Shown here piece by piece: positions 34,230 through 42,084 of a stretch of DNA of 64,000 bases. Each line of letters starts with the position of its first letter. Position 1 is the first letter of the stretch. Both the position numbers and the translations under genes were made by a program. Below the pieces are notes generated by a model. That model made no database searches. It saw nothing but the letters and a program-made list of their open reading frames with translations, and was not told the origin of the DNA. This stretch comes from Chloroflexota bacterium. Lineage in GTDB: Bacteria; Chloroflexota; Anaerolineae; Aggregatilineales; Phototrophicaceae. Location: positions 124,001 to 188,000 of the forward strand of contig JAIUNI010000002.1 in the NCBI GenBank assembly GCA_020161935.1. Reading direction: 5' to 3'.

Positions 34230-34964
34230 TTATTCGTTAGCAGTGTCATCCGGGTGATGCCCATTGGCACTGAAGGTTTGACCAGCCATGGATGGAGCTG
34301 TAGTCAGTAGCAGTAGCTCACCTTCCTCATCACCACTGGTAACATCCTCAACCATTTCTGGAGTGGTTTCCGGCGCATCCGCAGCGCCGCCGACCTGGAC
34401 AAAATCTTCCAGCGTGAACAAGCTCATTTCACGCTCCGACAGGTGCTTCATCTTCTTTAGCGTGGCGTACACATCGTCGATGCGAATGGGCGACTGACCA
34501 TCCCACAGTTTGCCGTCGATAAGCTTTCCGGCAATCAGGACCGCCTGGCGGTATGCCGCTGCATCGGTTTCCCCGCCCACAATCATGAGATGGCTGATTT
34601 TGACCGCCAATGTCCCCTTCTTGAGCGGGATGTCGATGGTCGGTTCGGCTGCCACGATAGGCTCTGGTTCAACTTTTGCCTTCGCCTTCGTTTCAGGTTT
34701 CGGCGAAGTTTTCGGCGGTTCGGGGATGACAGGCGGTTCGGATTCGACAGTTGCCAGCGCGATATATGCCTCCTTGATGGCCGTCGTCATGTCATCGACC
34801 ACCACGTAAGTGAACTGACGGACGTGCGCCAGATCGCCGCGCTGAATCAGCAGCGTGGCAGCGGCTCGTTCCAGCGGAATACCCCCGTCAGAGGGTGTCG
34901 GCAGCGTCAGTGTGATGACCGTGGGTGGCGGAGCTTGTTTGGTACTTTGCTTCTTGTCGGACAT
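34230..34964 (-). CDS. PRTRC-region protein with proline/lysine-rich linker
   Basis: A 244-residue protein with an N-terminal domain (TVITLTLPTPSD), a low-complexity Pro/Lys/Glu-rich linker at about 85-120, a second domain (LAVKISHLMIVGGETDAAAYRQAVLI) and an acidic tail. Its position next to protein C is that of PRTRC protein E, but I cannot see a clear sequence match. The linker suggests two domains moving independently, perhaps one binding DNA or the helicase encoded nearby. Confidence 0.5.
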   Translation of the reverse strand: MSDKKQSTKQAPPPTVITLTLPTPSDGGIPLERAAATLLIQRGDLAHVRQFTYVVVDDMTTAIKEAYIALATVESEPPVIPEPPKTSPKPETKAKAKVEPEPIVAAEPTIDIPLKKGTLAVKISHLMIVGGETDAAAYRQAVLIAGKLIDGKLWDGQSPIRIDDVYATLKKMKHLSEREMSLFTLEDFVQVGGAADAPETTPEMVEDVTSGDEEGELLLLTTAPSMAGQTFSANGHHPDDTANE

Positions 34965-34984
34965 GGTGTTTTTTCCTTTCTACA

Positions 34985-35923
34985 TTAGCGATATATGCCA
35001 CCGTAAGCGGCAGCGTCGATACCCAGAATGGAACAGAGGTCGGTCAGCCGCAGCGTGCCATGTCGTCCATGACAGCGCCCACAGCCGATGGTGGGATTGA
35101 AGGAAAAGTGTGTGCCCGGTGAATCACGGGCATGACCACAGGGACATAAGGCTGCAATCCAGTCACTCCGTCGCCGCTCCCGCGCCGCATACTCACGGTA
35201 TAGGGCAGCAGTGATGGCTTGAATCAATTCGGTGTTGAGGTTTCGGTTGCTGATCTGCGAAACGGTTTGTTCAGTTGTCTGCCATCCTCGTGAATGAGAA
35301 CCCAGTTGAGCAAATATCTGGAAGTCGGACAGAGAATAGCGGCGGTCTGAAAGGTCGATGAGGTGACACCGTGTGCCAGTGCGTTCGGGTTTAGTGTTGA
35401 CCGTCCCCGGCAGTCGCAGCGATTGGGCAGTTGACAGATGATCACCACCAAAGGTTTGGGCCAATCCGTGTAAGACCTGCCGCGCGGTCTGCAAATCGGT
35501 AGTTGGCTCCTCCAGCAGCCAATAGGCATGAAGCCCGCCGCCCGAATTCACGATCACCGAAGGCGGTAGTCGAGCCTCGCGTAGTCGGATGAGGGTGGCA
35601 TCTGCCAGACCGTCAATGTCCGTGTAAAACGCAGGCAGCGCAGCCACCTCACTGAGGCCGCCGCGTTTCCAGCGAGTCAGTCCCGGCTTGCGCAGCCCGA
35701 CCGCGACGTATGCCCCCCAGCCCATCACGTTCGTGTCGGACAACCGCCGCAGTGTGTTGAGCAGTGCTGCACGGTCAGAAAGCAGAATATGGCGAGAGGG
35801 AGCAGGATACTTCTCAGTGGGATGAATCGCGGTGAAGGTCAGACAAGCGGATGAGCGCAGGGAATTACAGCGTCCATAGAGGACATCCAGAAACGCCAGT
35901 GTGTCGGGGTGCATGATGATCAT
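34985..35923 (-). CDS. stand-alone archaeo-eukaryotic-type primase with zinc finger
   Basis: A 312-residue primase. The metal-binding YTDIDG is at about 100-105, and VIVNSGGGLHAYWLL matches the HxYW block of the two large primases in the window. Near the C-terminus, CPCGH and CGRCHG form a zinc finger like that of CHC2 primases. It lacks the ATPase half of the backbone primases and could prime replication together with the helicase encoded just upstream (minus-strand order helicase then primase, five bases apart). Confidence 0.78.
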   Translation of the reverse strand: MIIMHPDTLAFLDVLYGRCNSLRSSACLTFTAIHPTEKYPAPSRHILLSDRAALLNTLRRLSDTNVMGWGAYVAVGLRKPGLTRWKRGGLSEVAALPAFYTDIDGLADATLIRLREARLPPSVIVNSGGGLHAYWLLEEPTTDLQTARQVLHGLAQTFGGDHLSTAQSLRLPGTVNTKPERTGTRCHLIDLSDRRYSLSDFQIFAQLGSHSRGWQTTEQTVSQISNRNLNTELIQAITAALYREYAARERRRSDWIAALCPCGHARDSPGTHFSFNPTIGCGRCHGRHGTLRLTDLCSILGIDAAAYGGIYR

Positions 35924-35928
35924 GCCCC

Positions 35929-38289
35929 TTAGAACAATGCCAATTGCAGCGTCGCCGTTTCCTCAAAACGTTCAGGAAGCTCGGGCTTGAGGTGCGTTTG
36001 GGATGCGGCAGGTTTCCTCGACTTTGTGCGTACCACGACCGGACGCAGTTCGATGACGTTGGCGAGGCCGCTGTCCAATGCTTGTCGAGTAAGCAGCAGG
36101 AGTTGAGCCGCCACTTCCGTTTCACAGCCGGGAAAAACCACCCGATTGTCAGACAACCAAACCTGTACACGCGCTGGACTCGTTTGCAGCAAATCGAGCA
36201 GTTCCACCCGCAGCGCCGACAGTTTTTGGTCGTCATTGATGATATGAACAGTTTCCAGATAGTGCATGATCGCTGCCATGAGCGGAGCATTCCGAGCTTG
36301 CTCACCGTTGGCATGAGCGATAACCTGTTCTGGCTCGATTTCGGTGATGACTCCGCCAAGCTGGATGGCTTCTTGAATCAGTAGATTGGCTTCCGGTTCA
36401 GATTGAAGTTCGACCTGCATGACAGGTGAGTCAGCCACTAACGGTTCGGTATCGGATTCGTTGAGTTCAACGTTCCAGTAGGCAGCGTCTTCGCTGTCGA
36501 TCTCGCCTTGCGCTTCCGACTTCTTAAATAGGTCGGAGGGGTTGAACAGCGATTCGTCGCGCCCAATCGCTTCGAGGAGCGCCTCCTCAAACCCGCCCTC
36601 GCCTTCGGTCAGCGCATCCAGTCCGGTCAGTCCGATGTCACCAGTCAGCAGCTTGGCAGCCCGCTGTTTTCGGCTCATAAGCTGCACCGCCGTCTGTTCC
36701 ATCGTCCCTTCCGCAAACAGATAGTAGGTCTTACAGTGCGTATGAGTCTGGTTCAAGCGATAAGACCGTCCCGCCGCCTGCATCATTGTGCCTAAGTTGA
36801 AGACGATTTCGTAGAAGATGAGCGTCGGCGCAAACACTAGATCCAGCCCGGTCTTGACCAGTTCGGGGTTCGAGATAACGATATTCGTGCCTTTTGCTAC
36901 CTCTGCTTCGATGACCGCCTCACGCCGTTCGGCTTCGACAGTGTTTTTCAGGATGAAGGTTCGGGCAAGTGGAACGTGCTGGCGGATCAGGGTCTCAATA
37001 CGCGGTTGGATGTCACGAGTGCTGGTCTGGCGGATGTAGATGACGCACGGACGGTTTTGTTCTAACTCGGAGCGCACCAGGTCGATGAGGGCCTGCTCTT
37101 TGGCATACACGCGCGCTTCGCCGTAGGACGGGATGCTGGTGACGATGTGCGGCAGCTTCTCGCCCGTGATGGGATGTTTGAAATTGTGGATGACTTCGTG
37201 CGGACGATGTGCGGCATTGACCCAGCCCATCGCCCATTGTAAGTATGCGCCCCTAAAGGTTGTATCGCCTTCCCAGCGCCGCCCGATCAAGTAATCCTTC
37301 AACTGCTGGCGGGTGCGGTCATACTGCTCGTAGGTGTCGGCATCCATTTCCACCGGCAGCGCGATTTCTTCGTACTGTGGCAGCGCCTTCCCCAGATCGC
37401 CGAGCGAAAAGAAAATCGCATGATCCAGCACTTCGGCGACCAGCAGCGGCGAGATGCCCGGTGCTTCCTCAAATGGACGCTCGTAGGTGGAAGTTCCGGT
37501 GAACGCACCGGTCTCTTTGTCGTACGACGGGCGTTCCTCGACCACCTGCTCCCTCACACCCATGTCCGCCACCCAGCGTGACTCGGCTCGTCCGCGCTGC
37601 TTGCTGTCGTCCGCTGCGATGATCTGAAAGCCGTGTTCGCCGCGTATCTTACGGTTCAGACGCGGTGCGCCGCCCCAGTTGTAATGCTGGCAGGTGCGGG
37701 GATTGAGCGCGTATTCCAGATTGAAGATGGATGAGGATCTGCCGTTGAATGGTGTTCCCGTCATCGCTAATACTTTGCGCGACAGTCCTGCGATGCGGTT
37801 GAAGGCTTCGCCGTTGCCCGTATCCCCGTGCGCGCACTCGTGGACTTCATCCCAGATCAGCAGATACACCCGATCCGGGTAGAGCCGCTTGAGGTATTCA
37901 TCAATCCGGTAGCGCGGGTTCTTCGTCGGGTACTTCTGTCCGGGTTTTGGTTGCGAGCCTTTGTCACGGGCTTCCTGCCACAGCGGAGATTGGCAGTTGG
38001 CGCACAGTCGCTTACCACCTTTGAGCCAGCTTTCGGATGCAGGTGTTTCTACACCTTTCTTTTCCTGCATCATGGTGCAACCGCAAGTCGGACACTTAGG
38101 CACGCGCTGTTTGACCAAGCGCTGATGGGGTTCATAGCCCTCCGGTGTTGGCTGCCCATGCCGCCACAGCGCAACCCACTCATCTCGCCAGACCACACTC
38201 ACCTCACGACCTGCGCCTAGTTTGGTCATATCCCGTTTAATCAGTCCGATTTTGGCTATACCGGAACCCAACTGGGCCGCCTTGTCCAT
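35929..38289 (-). CDS. SNF2-type superfamily 2 helicase, N-terminus missing
   Basis: 786 residues remain. They include two CxxC pairs (C66/C69, C96/C99), motif II DEVH at 147-150, motif III TGTPF, and the second RecA domain with motif V NPELVKTGLDL and motif VI QAAGRSYRLNQ. No Walker A or Q-motif is present: the frame closes at a TGA about 40 bases upstream of the first ATG. The residues between (WELQRYEDVKAF) still look like helicase sequence, so the gene was cut by a rearrangement near 38330. Without motif I it should not hydrolyse ATP. It is probably a pseudogene, or the remainder of a split gene. Confidence 0.7.
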   Translation of the reverse strand: MDKAAQLGSGIAKIGLIKRDMTKLGAGREVSVVWRDEWVALWRHGQPTPEGYEPHQRLVKQRVPKCPTCGCTMMQEKKGVETPASESWLKGGKRLCANCQSPLWQEARDKGSQPKPGQKYPTKNPRYRIDEYLKRLYPDRVYLLIWDEVHECAHGDTGNGEAFNRIAGLSRKVLAMTGTPFNGRSSSIFNLEYALNPRTCQHYNWGGAPRLNRKIRGEHGFQIIAADDSKQRGRAESRWVADMGVREQVVEERPSYDKETGAFTGTSTYERPFEEAPGISPLLVAEVLDHAIFFSLGDLGKALPQYEEIALPVEMDADTYEQYDRTRQQLKDYLIGRRWEGDTTFRGAYLQWAMGWVNAAHRPHEVIHNFKHPITGEKLPHIVTSIPSYGEARVYAKEQALIDLVRSELEQNRPCVIYIRQTSTRDIQPRIETLIRQHVPLARTFILKNTVEAERREAVIEAEVAKGTNIVISNPELVKTGLDLVFAPTLIFYEIVFNLGTMMQAAGRSYRLNQTHTHCKTYYLFAEGTMEQTAVQLMSRKQRAAKLLTGDIGLTGLDALTEGEGGFEEALLEAIGRDESLFNPSDLFKKSEAQGEIDSEDAAYWNVELNESDTEPLVADSPVMQVELQSEPEANLLIQEAIQLGGVITEIEPEQVIAHANGEQARNAPLMAAIMHYLETVHIINDDQKLSALRVELLDLLQTSPARVQVWLSDNRVVFPGCETEVAAQLLLLTRQALDSGLANVIELRPVVVRTKSRKPAASQTHLKPELPERFEETATLQLALF

Positions 38290-38330
38290 GAAGGCTTTGA
38301 CATCTTCATAACGCTGTAACTCCCAACAAT

Positions 38331-38429
38331 TTCAAAAGCTTTGATCCGGGCGATGTCGCTAACGCTTTAGCGCGTGTTTCGCCCCTTGATTTAGGTGGTT
38401 CTTCAGCCGCATCTACCGATGAGGAGTAG
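38331..38429 (+). pseudogene. C-terminal fragment of an unidentified plus-strand gene
   Basis: A 32-codon open stretch ending in TAG reads FKSFDPGDVANALARVSP and continues LDLGGSS. It has codon-like regularity and a terminator-like hairpin at its end, but no start codon; upstream the frame runs into the broken helicase in opposite orientation. It is best explained as the 3' end of a gene lost at the same rearrangement junction. The family is not recognised. Confidence 0.45.
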
Positions 38430-38446
38430 ATGGGCTGTTTTTGTTT
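38411..38446 (+). terminator. hairpin with T-run upstream of ParM copy R
   Basis: ATCTAC and GTAGAT pair around nine bases, followed by GGGC and a T-rich run. It would end transcription of the gene whose fragment precedes it, insulating the ParM operon. Confidence 0.4.
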
Positions 38447-38462
38447 TATGGAGGCAAATCGA

Positions 38463-39530
38463 ATGAACAGGCGCAAGAACCGGAATACAGCAGTGGAGTC
38501 AGACGTGGTGTCGGGCGGCATCCTCACGGTGGGATTGGACATCGGTTACGGTGTCACCAAAGTCGTGACGGATCAGACCGCAATTGCTTTTCCATCGGTG
38601 GCGGGTCATGCCCGTGAAATCAAGTTCCAGCAGGAGGCACTGGCAGCCAAATATCCCGGCGACCAGTTGACCGATGAAGATGGGGCAACCTGGTTCGTCG
38701 GTGATCTGGCGCTGGCGCAGCTTCCACCAGGCGAACTGCTGCGTTTGCGTGGGCGCACTGCCAACGAAAAGACGATGGGGAATACCTTCCGGCTCCGGCT
38801 GGCGAAAGCGGCGATTGGCAAGCTGGCACAGGGGGTGTCGGGGCGAGATGTCATCCATCTGCGCTTGTGCAGCGGTTTGCCGGTAGATCACATGCGGGAT
38901 GCCGGTGGACTCAAGCAGGCACTGCTGGGGCAGCATCTCATCAGAACCGATTCCGCCGAAGTCATCGCCAATGTCACCGAAGTGATGGTGATGCCGCAGC
39001 CCTACGGCAGCGCGTATGCCATGATGCTCACCGAGCAGGGTGAAATCAATGTCTATCACACCTATATGCGAACGGGCGTGGTGGATGTGGGTACGTACAC
39101 GGTAGACATCATCCTCGACGATGATGGGGATTTTGTGGATGCCGAAAGCGGCAGCGTGGAGAGTGGGGTTTACACCGCGCAGGAGCGGATTGCCGCCATG
39201 TTGGAGCGTGATTACCGCGAGAAGATGCCCCACCGGATTGTCGAACAGGTTTTGCGGACAGGCATTTTCATCGCCAGCGGCAAACCAGTGGATTACAGCC
39301 ATGAGGTTGAGGAAGCTCTCGCTCCACTCCGCAGCGCGACGCTAAATCTACTGTCGGAGAAGTGGCAGCGCGGCACAACCGTCGATGTGATTTACCTGTC
39401 CGGCGGTGGCGCGGAACTGGTGTATGAGCAGGTGGTGGAAGCCTACCCGCAGACGAAGCTGGTGCCGGACGCGCAGATGGCAAATGCCAGAGGCTACCTG
39501 CACTACGCCCATTTCAGCGCACGGAAGTGA
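38463..39530 (+). CDS. actin-like plasmid segregation ATPase, copy R
   Basis: 355 residues, the same length as copy L and differing at only about ten internal positions outside the N-terminus. Nucleotide-binding motifs (GLDIGYG, DVGTYTVD, YLSGGGAE) are intact. GGAGG lies eight bases before the ATG; the longer frame starting at 38430 has no ribosome site. It forms an operon with the RHH partner. Such high similarity between copies, compared with the divergent primases, suggests recent exchange of this part. The two ParM proteins may co-polymerise or interfere. Confidence 0.87.
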   Translation: MNRRKNRNTAVESDVVSGGILTVGLDIGYGVTKVVTDQTAIAFPSVAGHAREIKFQQEALAAKYPGDQLTDEDGATWFVGDLALAQLPPGELLRLRGRTANEKTMGNTFRLRLAKAAIGKLAQGVSGRDVIHLRLCSGLPVDHMRDAGGLKQALLGQHLIRTDSAEVIANVTEVMVMPQPYGSAYAMMLTEQGEINVYHTYMRTGVVDVGTYTVDIILDDDGDFVDAESGSVESGVYTAQERIAAMLERDYREKMPHRIVEQVLRTGIFIASGKPVDYSHEVEEALAPLRSATLNLLSEKWQRGTTVDVIYLSGGGAELVYEQVVEAYPQTKLVPDAQMANARGYLHYAHFSARK

Positions 39531-39548
39531 AGCTTTCAGTATCGAGGC

Positions 39549-39590
39549 GGGTCTTACTGGTCAGCCCAATGGGTGATACGGGTAAGACCC
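39549..39590 (+). promoter_or_regulatory. conserved hairpin between ParM and its partner gene, copy R
   Basis: GGGTCTTAC/GTAAGACCC stem identical to copy L, with a loop differing at one or two bases. It precedes the partner's GAGGAG ribosome site by a few bases and may control its translation. Confidence 0.55.
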
Positions 39591-39607
39591 ACTCAGAGGA
39601 GAGAAAA

Positions 39608-40030
39608 ATGGCAAAGCGCAAAACGAGCAAACGCCGCTATCGGATGATTACGTTCAAAGTGTTCGACGACACTGACAGCGACATCCTGGACTGGTGGGAA
39701 GGGATTGATGAAGGGGAGCGCAGCGATGCGTTACGCGACCTGATCCGGGGCTATCTGGGCAAGCAGCCGCGCCGGAGCAAACTGCTGACCATCCCCGAAC
39801 TGCTGGAAGTGCGGCAGGACACCCTCTGGATACGGGATGCACTGAACGAGATGCCCGGCTATCTGGAACGCTTGGTACAGCATGTGGCAGCCAATGGTGT
39901 AGCCCAGATTGCGATCCAGCCTGAAGCACGAGCGCCAGCCAATGGTATTGTCCTACAACCGACTGAACCCGCTCTGTCAGACAACGACAGTGACCGCCGG
40001 GCACGACGGATGAAACGTTCCCAGTGGTGA
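39608..40030 (+). CDS. ParM-partner DNA-binding protein (ParR/RHH-like), copy R
   Basis: 140 residues with the same basic start (MAKRKTSKRRYRMITFKVF) and RHH-like layout as copy L. The two proteins are almost identical up to about residue 100 and differ in the following Ala/Pro-rich linker. ATG at 39608 is preceded by AGGAG. The conserved N-terminus implies that both copies recognise the same DNA site, so the two partition systems may be mutually incompatible. Confidence 0.6.
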   Translation: MAKRKTSKRRYRMITFKVFDDTDSDILDWWEGIDEGERSDALRDLIRGYLGKQPRRSKLLTIPELLEVRQDTLWIRDALNEMPGYLERLVQHVAANGVAQIAIQPEARAPANGIVLQPTEPALSDNDSDRRARRMKRSQW

Positions 40031-40049
40031 GGAGGAGATGTATGGAGCA

Positions 40050-40340
40050 GTTCATTCCATCATGTAGGACAGCACACCAAAAAGCGGCGCATGGCACAGC
40101 CATGCACATCGCAGCGTCGAGGCGCTGCGACTTCGCGCGGCGGGGATGGGGAGTAGGTATCCAAATTGACCTTCTCCCCGCCGCAAGCGAGCTAAATCCG
40201 CTCGCCACTCATGCGCCGTGGGGGCTGATGCAGCGGCTGTCGCCCCTGCATGAGTGCGGCGATGCAGAGATGCCGCCGCACTCGTGGACGCGGTTCGCCG
40301 CGCCCACCGAACGCACCCGTAACCGGGATACGTTCTCCAT
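40050..40340. other. hairpin-rich non-coding block, candidate oriT/origin (copy 2)
   Basis: Ordered inverted repeats: CATGGC/GCCATG (40090-40104), a perfect 8-bp TCGCAGCG/CGCTGCGA hairpin (40109-40130), a GCGGCGGGGA/TCCCCGCCGC pairing, and GCGAGC/GCTCGC (40187-40205). It then runs into a GCATGAGTGCGGC region. It is the reverse complement counterpart of 12900-13210. Located directly upstream of HU, RHH and relaxase genes, where an oriT is expected. Confidence 0.5.
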
Positions 40341-40382
40341 CTGCATCACGTCCGTTCAACAGCAAAACAAGGAACAGAGGTT

Positions 40383-40679
40383 ATGAACCATCATCAGACA
40401 GTCACCGAAATCAGCAAACGCCTGCCGCGCCTGAAGCGGCGCGACGTGGCGGAGGTACTGGAAGTCATGGCGGAACTGTGGCTTGAGGAACTGGCACAGC
40501 CCGGTCAGACAGTCATCGTTGCCGATCTGGGTAAGCTGGCAGTCGAGGTGCAGAGCTTTCGCAGCGGCGGCGCAGTAGGACAGCGAACCGTCAAGCGGGT
40601 GTATGTGCGTTTTCGTCCAACCGAGAAATTCCGTCGGTTCGTGTTGAATGTCCAAATCAAGGAAGGAGCAGTCGAGTGA
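40383..40679 (+). CDS. HU/IHF-like DNA-binding protein, copy R
   Basis: 98 residues, differing from copy L at about nine positions. The order of helices, LGKLAVEVQ strand and basic RFRPTEKF segment is the same. The ATG follows GAGG closely. It opens the mobilisation operon and overlaps the RHH gene (GTGA). Probably bends DNA at the neighbouring hairpin region. Confidence 0.65.
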   Translation: MNHHQTVTEISKRLPRLKRRDVAEVLEVMAELWLEELAQPGQTVIVADLGKLAVEVQSFRSGGAVGQRTVKRVYVRFRPTEKFRRFVLNVQIKEGAVE

Positions 40680-40978
40680 AGAAGAAACCCAATCCGTACA
40701 GCGAACGGATGACCGTCAATCTGACCCCCGACCAGATGCGACGGTTGGAAGAACTGCGGAACGTTCGCAGCCGCGTCGGGAATTTTGTCAGTAAGAATGA
40801 CCTGCTGCGGGATGCTGTCAACCTCTATCTTGCAGCGCAGGAGGATTTGCCGGGGTCGCGCCGCGCCATCGCTAAAGGCATCGAGTCAAAAGTGGATGCG
40901 CTGGATACCAAAGTCGAAACGCTGATGACCATGCTCAGTGGCTTCATCGAGCGGGTCACGCGCAAACGCGAGGGGTAG
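40676..40978 (+). CDS. ribbon-helix-helix mobilisation accessory protein, copy R
   Basis: 100 residues, GTG start within the stop of the HU-like gene. RHH strand MTVNLT and helix DQMRRLEELRNV are followed by a helix-rich tail with heptad-like spacing (VDALDTKVETLMTML), probably a coiled coil for dimerisation. The relaxase gene begins at the base after its stop codon. It fits the MobC-like role of oriT binding. Confidence 0.75.
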   Translation: MKKKPNPYSERMTVNLTPDQMRRLEELRNVRSRVGNFVSKNDLLRDAVNLYLAAQEDLPGSRRAIAKGIESKVDALDTKVETLMTMLSGFIERVTRKREG

Positions 40979-41992
40979 ATGGACAGAAAACAGATGTGTG
41001 TTGCCAACGTGCAGTATAAGAAGCCATCAGCCGATGGCACGAAACAGTCCAAGAATCTGCTGCGGTATCTGACGTATCGGGAAAGCCGGGATGAAGCAGC
41101 GCGGCATGTCGCCGGGCGGGAGCGCTGGGTCGATCATGGTATGGGTGGTTCGGTGGGTGAAATCGCCCAGTGCTGCGACGACCTGAAAAGTGAGCATGTA
41201 CTGACCTTCAGTCTTGTCTGCAATCCCAACCCGGATTTGATGGCGATGGTCGCGCCGGAAGACCGTGAGCAGTTTGTCCGCGAAATCACTGAGCAGGTGG
41301 TAGATGACTTCTTTGAAGCACGCGGATTGGATACAGGTTGCGAGTACAGCTATGTGCTTCACCATCGTTTAACCGACGATCCGCAAGCGCCGGGGTTACA
41401 CGACCCGCACACGCATGTTGCGCTGCCGGGAACGGTGTATGACGAGGAACATGGTCAGCGTGTGCCGCTGTTTTTCAGCCGCAATCGCAAGGTGAACCAC
41501 CTCGAGATGCTGCATGATGTCACCGAGCGCACGATGGTCGCGCAGATGGAACGCTACGTCGGTCCCGATTGGGAGCAGCGCTACGACGAGTTAGCCGCTG
41601 TGCGTGAGCAGGAGCGCCAGATCGTCGCGGACGAGTCGCATGGCGTGATGCTCGACGACAAAGGTGAAGGCTGGGATGTCTGGTGTGGCACACGGCGGAG
41701 GGATGAGCAGCAGACCGCTGTTGGCTTTTATCGCTGGTATGCCGCTGCGACGGAAGACGACCCGGATGCGCTCCGATTGGAATTTCGTCCACTGGTGGCG
41801 GGACTGCCGCATGACCAAGCAGCTTTTTTCGCGCAGGTGCTGGCACGAGAGATGAACGGCAACATGGACAAACTCAAAGAACTGGCGGGATTGATTGAGG
41901 GGATGAGTGCTGACCAGCGGGAGGCGCTGATCGCGGAAATGGGTGGATATGGGCAGCCAACGCGGGACGTATCGCCCGATTTTGAACTTTAG
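40979..41992 (+). CDS. relaxase/mobilisation protein, intact copy R
   Basis: 337 residues without interruption. N-terminal tyrosines (YLTYRES near 31-36) are candidate nicking residues; the metal-binding HUH-like block is LHDPHTHVALPG near 140-150. The C-terminal half, with RNRKVNHLEMLHDVTERTMVAQ, is shared with copy L. It would nick oriT and stay attached to the transferred strand. It serves as the reference that defines the intron borders in copy L. Family assignment is by motif; it is not one of the large relaxase-helicases. Confidence 0.8.
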   Translation: MDRKQMCVANVQYKKPSADGTKQSKNLLRYLTYRESRDEAARHVAGRERWVDHGMGGSVGEIAQCCDDLKSEHVLTFSLVCNPNPDLMAMVAPEDREQFVREITEQVVDDFFEARGLDTGCEYSYVLHHRLTDDPQAPGLHDPHTHVALPGTVYDEEHGQRVPLFFSRNRKVNHLEMLHDVTERTMVAQMERYVGPDWEQRYDELAAVREQERQIVADESHGVMLDDKGEGWDVWCGTRRRDEQQTAVGFYRWYAAATEDDPDALRLEFRPLVAGLPHDQAAFFAQVLAREMNGNMDKLKELAGLIEGMSADQREALIAEMGGYGQPTRDVSPDFEL

Positions 41993-42084
41993 CCGAGAAA
42001 GCACACAGGGGAAAGAAGCGCTGTCGTCGGGAAACGTGTGCGCTCCAAACCCCTGTGTACCATTCAGATAGGAATATATCGAGT

